Assembly (NCBI GenBank): GCA_023422555.1
Contig: JAFAGQ010000409.1
Coordinates: forward strand, 1 to 10,883
Source: Pseudomonadota bacterium
Lineage (GTDB): Bacteria > Pseudomonadota > Gammaproteobacteria > Burkholderiales > Burkholderiaceae_B
Length of the DNA: 10,883 nt
Reading direction: 5' to 3'
The notes below the pieces were generated by a model. That model saw only the letters and a program-made list of their open reading frames with translations, searched no databases and had not been told where the DNA came from. The position numbers were made by a program, and so were the translations under genes. Shown here one piece after another: positions 7,289 through 10,883 of the stretch (position 1 is the first letter of the stretch; the number at the start of each line of letters is the position of its first letter).

Positions 7289-8950
7289 TTACGAGGCAGG
7301 TGGGATGTTACGTGAGGCGGCCACCTTCTTGATGGCATTATCCAGAATCTTATCCTGTCCGTAGATGTCGGCGAAAAAGTGGATTTTATTGTTTTTAACT
7401 ACCACCGTACTATAACCCAATACAACAGGAACAGGCTGTAATACGTTGATTGTTTTGGATTTTCCTGCCGTCATGGCCGATTCTATGGCGCTTGCCGTCC
7501 ATTCTGGTTGTTTTTCCAACACAAACTGGGCCAGTCTGACCGGATCCTGAACACGGATGCAGCCGTGACTCAGATCGCGTCGTGTCCGGTCAAACAGTTT
7601 TGTACTGGGCGTGTGGTGCAGATAAATCGCCTCACTGTTGGGAAAGATGAACTTGATGTCGCCGAGGGAATTTTTCGGGCCGGGACGCTGCCGGATACGA
7701 GCCTGACCATTGAGCACCGCATTGAAATTGGCCTCGGTCACGTTCTGGGAAACGCCCGACTGGGTGACGAATTCAAAACCCTGGCTTTTCATGTACGAGG
7801 GATCGCGACGCAGATGCGGAATCAGCTCCTTGCGGGAAATGGAAATGGGCACGTTCCAGTAAGGACTGAATTCGATCTTGCTGACCGCCCCGTCAAAAAG
7901 CGGCGTGCTGGTATCAAAGGATTTGCCCACAATCACTTTCATTTCAATCAGGTTTTCTGCCTTCTGATTTCGAATGTGATAAGCGCGCAGCACAAATTCG
8001 GGCACATTCACCACAATGCGGCGCTCACCTTCCACCAGCGGCGTCCAGCGCAGGCGCTCCATGCTGATCTGGATCTGACGGATCCGATCGATGGGCCGCA
8101 CATTCAGCTGTTGCAGCGTACCCTTACCCAGTACCCCATCAGGCTCAAGCCCATGTCGTTCCTGAAAGCGCTTAACGCCCTCAACGATGCTGGCGTCATA
8201 GACTGTGGGTGCCGGTGTGCCCTGTGGCAGATCACCCAGCAGCACCAGACGTTCCGTCAGTGCAGGCAGCCCGGAATAAGACTGCCCCTCGGTAAGCTTA
8301 TTGCCCGGCAATGCAGGCAATGGCCGATCCATTGAAGGATTCTTCTGCAGTTCGCGGTAAATGACCAGCGCCTGCATCAGGGAGTTGTACATGGGAATGC
8401 TATCGGTCAGAGATTTGACCGCCGGTTTCAGATTGTCCTGTGCGATCGCACTGGACAGAAACAGGTCTGCATCGGTATCACTGAATGGCCGCTTGGAATA
8501 ATGATTTTTGATCAGTGCAGGAGAAATGCGACCATTCTTCAGGATCTTGACGTATGCGCGCATTTGCGTCGTCAGATCACGATCGAATTGTTCAATCTCC
8601 TGGGCCGAAGCCGCGTAGCTGACCCGCTGCCATTGCGACTGTAATCTGTCTACATGAAACCAGCGTGGATCCAGTCCGTGCCGATCGGCGGTGGACAGCA
8701 GTTCAATGGCGTCCTTTGCCTGATCTATCGGACGCCCATCTGCGATCCATGTGACCGGGGGTGCTTCAAAAGTGGCACGCCCGAAATCAGAAGGCAGCGT
8801 AAAGCCGCTATCGGGAACCGTAAACCCTGCGCCGGCATTATCCTGCGCTGCGGGTGCCGGCGTTTGCGCCTGAGGCTGGCTCTGAGCATGGGCCGTAATG
8901 GCAAGCATCAGTGCAATGGTTACTGCTGACAGCTTTTTGGAAAAGGTCAT
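7289..8950 (-). CDS. L,D-transpeptidase, YcbB/LdtD-like, with peptidoglycan-binding domain
   Basis: This encodes a 553-residue periplasmic enzyme that would form 3-3 (mDAP-mDAP) cross-links in peptidoglycan. A Sec signal peptide spans residues 1-22 (cleavage after AHA), followed by a Gln/Pro/Ala-rich linker. An N-terminal scaffold domain comes next, then a PG_binding_1 repeat (around VEGVKRFQERHGLEPDGVLG), then the YkuD catalytic domain. That domain holds His446 in HHTPS and the active-site motif SHGCIRV with nucleophile Cys464 (codon at 7559-7561). Domain order matches E. coli YcbB, although this protein is somewhat shorter. The active-site flap between the binding and catalytic parts appears present (VPEFVLRAYHIRNQK). 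It is the first gene of the leftward operon. An AAGG ribosome site (8963-8966) sits 12 nt before the ATG, rather far. Its promoter should lie in the AT-rich spacer at 8951-9100. Confidence 0.93.
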   Translation of the reverse strand: MTFSKKLSAVTIALMLAITAHAQSQPQAQTPAPAAQDNAGAGFTVPDSGFTLPSDFGRATFEAPPVTWIADGRPIDQAKDAIELLSTADRHGLDPRWFHVDRLQSQWQRVSYAASAQEIEQFDRDLTTQMRAYVKILKNGRISPALIKNHYSKRPFSDTDADLFLSSAIAQDNLKPAVKSLTDSIPMYNSLMQALVIYRELQKNPSMDRPLPALPGNKLTEGQSYSGLPALTERLVLLGDLPQGTPAPTVYDASIVEGVKRFQERHGLEPDGVLGKGTLQQLNVRPIDRIRQIQISMERLRWTPLVEGERRIVVNVPEFVLRAYHIRNQKAENLIEMKVIVGKSFDTSTPLFDGAVSKIEFSPYWNVPISISRKELIPHLRRDPSYMKSQGFEFVTQSGVSQNVTEANFNAVLNGQARIRQRPGPKNSLGDIKFIFPNSEAIYLHHTPSTKLFDRTRRDLSHGCIRVQDPVRLAQFVLEKQPEWTASAIESAMTAGKSKTINVLQPVPVVLGYSTVVVKNNKIHFFADIYGQDKILDNAIKKVAASRNIPPAS

Positions 8951-9010
8951 ATAGTCGATTTACCTTCAGTGATTCAGACGGGCTGTTATCAGGAATGGAA
9001 ATACAAAGAT

Positions 9011-9038
9011 TCGAAATATCAATCTCGAAATATCAATC
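9011..9038. repeat. Two exact tandem copies of a 14-bp unit upstream of the transpeptidase gene
   Basis: The unit TCGAAATATCAATC occurs twice head to tail (9011-9024 and 9025-9038) and runs on for 2 more matching bases. A degraded copy may precede it (GGAAATACAAAGAT, 8997-9010) and another may follow (GGATTATCAAGA, 9049-9060). It lies in the AT-rich 150-bp spacer that should carry the promoter of the leftward transpeptidase operon, about 60-90 bp from that start codon. It could be a pair of binding sites for a regulator or a replication-slippage duplication; the sequence does not decide between them. Confidence 0.8.
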
Positions 9039-9100
9039 TCAGAATAACGGATTATCAAGACTCCAATATTCAGAACAGATATCCCGTACAGAAAACGCAA

Positions 9101-9757
9101 TCAGAGATTTGCCTTGAAGAACTCCACGGTGCGGGTGCGCGCCAGCTCACTGGCAAACGGGTCATAAGAACCGCGCTGGTCGCAGCCAAATCCGTGATCA
9201 GCGTCATAAACGCAGACATCCGCTTGCGGCTGCGCATCGCGGATCGCCTGAACATCGGCAGCAGGAATGGATTTGTCTTTTTCACCAAAGTGCATTTGCA
9301 CGGGGCAATTAGGATGTTCATTGCGCAGTTCAGCAATACCTGAGCCGTACCAGCACGATGCAGCTGAAAAGAGCGAGCTGCGGCATGCAGCCATCCAGGT
9401 CAGTGTGCCACCCCAGCAAAAACCGACAATTGCAATTTTCTTCTGTGCAGAAAGCGCAGCGGCAGCCGCTTCAATATCCTTCAGAGCATCCTCGTAGCTG
9501 ACTTTGGCTTTATAGTCCTTGCCAACATTGATGTCATCGGATGTGTAGCCCAGTTCAATACCTGGTTTGATCCGGTCAAACAGAGCCGGCGCAATCACGC
9601 GATAGCCTTTTGACGCATAGAATTCACAAACATCACGAATGTGACTGTTGACGCCAAAGATTTCCTGCAGAACCACCACACCGTTTTCTGCATCCTCGGG
9701 ACCTGCAACGTAAGCCTGAAAGGAATGGACATCGGCGGATTTCAGTGTCATATTCAT
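9101..9757 (-). CDS. Dienelactone hydrolase family protein
   Basis: This encodes a 218-residue cytoplasmic alpha/beta-hydrolase of the DLH family (carboxymethylenebutenolidase type). The Cys-Asp-His triad is visible: Cys114 in GFCWGG, Asp161 in FGEKDKSIP and His188 in DADHGF. The family glutamate is present as Glu32 in VVLQEIFGVN. True dienelactone hydrolases of chlorocatechol pathways carry an arginine four residues after the triad His, and here that position is Cys192 (HGFGCDQRGSY). The natural substrate may therefore differ, and many members of this subgroup have no known substrate. No signal peptide is seen. The ATG at 9757 has a strong site AAGGAG (9764-9769) 6 nt upstream, better placed than for the in-frame ATG two codons later. 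The gene lies 58 nt downstream of the LysR-type gene on the same strand and may be co-transcribed with it. Confidence 0.92.
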   Translation of the reverse strand: MNMTLKSADVHSFQAYVAGPEDAENGVVVLQEIFGVNSHIRDVCEFYASKGYRVIAPALFDRIKPGIELGYTSDDINVGKDYKAKVSYEDALKDIEAAAAALSAQKKIAIVGFCWGGTLTWMAACRSSLFSAASCWYGSGIAELRNEHPNCPVQMHFGEKDKSIPAADVQAIRDAQPQADVCVYDADHGFGCDQRGSYDPFASELARTRTVEFFKANL

Positions 9758-9773
9758 GAGTGGCTCCTTGTAT

Positions 9774-9783
9774 CATTAATGAA
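9774..9783. promoter_or_regulatory. CATTAATGAA element upstream of the hydrolase gene, also found upstream of the regulator gene
   Basis: CATTAATGAA at 9774-9783 is repeated exactly at 10744-10753 in front of the LysR-type gene. Here it sits inside a perfect 10-bp palindrome (TCATTAATGA, 9773-9782), a few bases upstream of the ribosome site of the hydrolase gene. A common operator is possible, but a short AT-rich palindrome can recur by chance. Confidence 0.35.
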
Positions 9784-9815
9784 TGAGAATGTTCTGTTCT
9801 ATAGATTGTTCTGAT

Positions 9816-10733
9816 CTATTGTACCTGCTGCACCGGCAATGTGCCCTGCACCAGCAAACGGTTATTCCCTATCATGTCACATAAATGTTCCGAAAGCATC
9901 ACAATACGTTTCAGGCGTTTCAGCTCTTCATGATAATAAATCCAGAAGCTGCGTGTGATTCCAATTCTGTCCTGCAATACGGGAATCAATTGAGGGTTTG
10001 TGCCCGCCAGAAAACACGGCAGAATGGCCAGACCATGCCCTTGCAGACAACTGTAATATTGCGCGATCACACTTGTGCTTTTTATGACAGGCTTGGTGAA
10101 GGGAAGGATATCTTCCAGATAGCGCAGTTGATCGCTGAACAGAAGTTCGTCCACGTAACTGATGAATCGATGTTGATGCAGATCCCTTTCGCTGCTTACG
10201 GCGCCATATCGATCAAAACACGCCTGGGTGCCGTATAGCAGCAGCGTGTAGTCGGTCAGCTTGCGGGTGACGTAAGGACCGCGCGCCGGCCGTTCAATGG
10301 TGATGGCAATGTCCGCTTCCCGCCGCGTCAGGCTCACGAAACGCGGCACGGGCAATACGTCAATTGTCATATCCGGAAAGCGACTCTGAAACTGTGCACA
10401 CAGAGGCGCAATAATGCAGGAACCAAAAGCCTCTGTGGCGGCCACCCGCACATGGCCTGCCGGGCTCTGACTCACACCCTGCAGGTCTTCCTGGGCATTG
10501 TACAGTTGTGATTCCATCTGCTCTGCGTGAGCGAGCAGCTGCTGACCGGAGCGGGTCAGGGTAAATCCTGAGGTTCGCGATTTGTCGAAAAGCAGTTGGC
10601 CCAGGTCGGCTTCAAGCCGCCGGATGCGGCGCGTGACGGTTGTGTGCTCCACGCCCAGTCGCGCCGCTGCAGCGCTGGCTCTGTGTGTTCGGGCCACTTC
10701 CAGGAAGTAGCGAATGTCGTCCCAGTCTGGCAT
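9816..10733 (-). CDS. LysR-type transcriptional regulator
   Basis: This encodes a 305-residue DNA-binding regulator. The N-terminal winged helix-turn-helix spans about residues 3-60 (DIRYFLEVARTHRASAAAARLGV, then recognition helix HTTVTRRIRRLEADLG). A linker helix (TRSGQQLLAHAEQMES) and a periplasmic-binding-protein-like effector domain (about 90-300) follow. Length is normal for the family. LysR regulators usually act as tetramers on T-N11-A dyads between themselves and a divergent target, repressing their own gene. Such a dyad exists at 10763-10780, so the gene starting at 10859 is the most likely target, with the downstream hydrolase a second candidate. The start at 10733 gives the standard N-terminus (MPDWDDIRYFLEVA). 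No Shine-Dalgarno site precedes it (the upstream bases are A-rich), so translation may be weak. The effector is unknown. Confidence 0.93.
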   Translation of the reverse strand: MPDWDDIRYFLEVARTHRASAAAARLGVEHTTVTRRIRRLEADLGQLLFDKSRTSGFTLTRSGQQLLAHAEQMESQLYNAQEDLQGVSQSPAGHVRVAATEAFGSCIIAPLCAQFQSRFPDMTIDVLPVPRFVSLTRREADIAITIERPARGPYVTRKLTDYTLLLYGTQACFDRYGAVSSERDLHQHRFISYVDELLFSDQLRYLEDILPFTKPVIKSTSVIAQYYSCLQGHGLAILPCFLAGTNPQLIPVLQDRIGITRSFWIYYHEELKRLKRIVMLSEHLCDMIGNNRLLVQGTLPVQQVQ

Positions 10734-10738
10734 TTTTG

Positions 10739-10756
10739 TTGTGCATTAATGAACAA
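10739..10756. promoter_or_regulatory. Near-perfect 18-bp palindrome just upstream of the LysR-type gene
   Basis: TTGTGCATT (10739-10747) is followed directly by AATGAACAA (10748-10756); eight of nine positions are complementary. It overlaps the proposed -10 box of the regulator promoter and ends 6 bp before its start codon. A protein bound here would block transcription or initiation of the regulator gene. I infer a second regulator-binding site or autorepression site. Confidence 0.5.
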
Positions 10757-10781
10757 TAGATGTGCAATTATTCTATTGCAA
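10753..10781 (-). promoter_or_regulatory. Candidate promoter of the LysR-type gene
   Basis: Read on the - strand, TTGCAA (10776-10781) is followed after exactly 17 bp by TATTGT (10753-10758). Each box matches four of six sigma-70 consensus positions. Transcription would start close to 10746, giving a leader of about a dozen bases, which fits the absence of a ribosome site. The T-N11-A dyad at 10763-10780 overlaps the -35 box, as expected for an autorepressed LysR gene. Confidence 0.45.
10763..10780. promoter_or_regulatory. LysR-type binding dyad (T-N11-A) in the divergent intergenic region
   Basis: TGCAAT (10763-10768) and ATTGCA (10775-10780) form a perfect 6-bp inverted repeat with a 6-bp spacer, giving T10763-N11-A10775. 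This is the standard shape of a LysR-family recognition site. It lies between the regulator (start 10733) and the divergent gene (start 10859), about 80 bp upstream of the latter. The TTGCA half-site recurs at 10814-10818 nearer the divergent gene. Confidence 0.6.
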
Positions 10782-10819
10782 AACTGATTTATACACATCA
10801 AACTTAATGCGTTTTGCAA
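10776..10819. repeat. 9-bp inverted repeat TTGCAAAAC / GTTTTGCAA spanning the divergent promoter region
   Basis: TTGCAAAAC (10776-10784) and its exact complement (10811-10819) are separated by 26 bp. The left arm overlaps the right half of the T-N11-A dyad. The distal arm lies about 40 bp upstream of the divergent start codon, where an activation site of a LysR-type protein would be expected. The repeat could also arise by chance in AT-rich DNA. Confidence 0.45.
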
Positions 10820-10858
10820 ACAAAACAATAAAAGTATTACAAAATCAAGGAGACTCCA

Positions 10859-10883
10859 ATGTTGATCAGAAAAACCGCAATCG
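10859..10883 (+). CDS. Start of an unidentified gene divergent from the LysR-type regulator (3' end outside window)
   Basis: Only eight codons are present (MLIRKTAI). The start is well supported: a strong Shine-Dalgarno site AAGGAGA (10847-10853) lies 5 nt before the ATG. The gene is divergent from a LysR-type regulator with dyads between them. The basic residues near the N-terminus would suit the beginning of a signal peptide, for example of a tripartite-type (Bug/TctC) binding protein, but eight residues cannot establish this. Confidence 0.6.

Noticed and set aside
8951..8970. Possible CpxR box (GTAAA repeats) before the transpeptidase gene, as the E. coli counterpart is envelope-stress regulated
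   Set aside because: Only one GTAAA half-site is present (- strand, near 8958-8965), with no second copy at the required spacing.
8997..9060. CRISPR array
   Set aside because: The two 14-bp units are directly adjacent without spacers, far too short for CRISPR repeats, and no cas genes are nearby.

Overview
The window looks like chromosomal DNA of moderate G+C content from a Gram-negative bacterium. Periplasmic signal peptides, a Tat substrate, a LysR-type regulator and the style of the proteins suggest a betaproteobacterium, perhaps of the Alcaligenaceae/Burkholderiales. That placement is a judgement from protein resemblance, not a measured result. I see no tRNA, rRNA, transposase, phage gene, integrase or CRISPR array.

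Left block (1-5107, + strand): the 3' end of a benzoate-CoA-ligase-like acyl-CoA synthetase is followed by a complete five-component ABC importer of the branched-chain-amino-acid (HAAT/Liv) type. The order is periplasmic binding protein, two permeases and two ATPases. The adjacent ligase and the type of binding protein suggest uptake of an aromatic carboxylate that is then trapped as its CoA thioester, rather than amino acid import. A perfect 14-bp inverted repeat lies between the binding-protein gene and the permease genes. It probably sets the excess of binding protein over membrane components.

Middle block (5177-8950, - strand): four tightly spaced genes read leftward from about 8950. They encode a YcbB/LdtD-like L,D-transpeptidase, a Tat-exported DUF882/M15 peptidase of the YcbK/MepK type, a 3-hydroxyacyl-CoA-dehydrogenase-family enzyme, and a YtqB/MnmM-type methyltransferase. 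The first two form a make-and-break pair for 3-3 peptidoglycan cross-links. The last two are a metabolic enzyme and a probable tRNA modification enzyme with no obvious link to the cell wall. This block converges with the transporter operon over a 69-bp gap in which I see no good terminator.

Right block (8951-10883): an AT-rich spacer with a 14-bp tandem repeat lies upstream of the transpeptidase gene. Next come a dienelactone-hydrolase-family gene and a LysR-type regulator gene, both on the - strand. The regulator is divergent from a gene that begins at 10859 and runs off the window. The divergent intergenic region holds a textbook LysR-type dyad (T-N11-A), a second near-perfect palindrome, and a -35/-10 pair for the regulator, which suggests autoregulation and control of the divergent gene.

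Overall this is well-organised, ordinary core/accessory metabolism. I do not see convincing evidence for a wholly new system. The most useful leads are the hairpin in the transporter operon, the altered switch residue in the second ATPase, the mixed four-gene operon and the regulatory dyads at the right edge.
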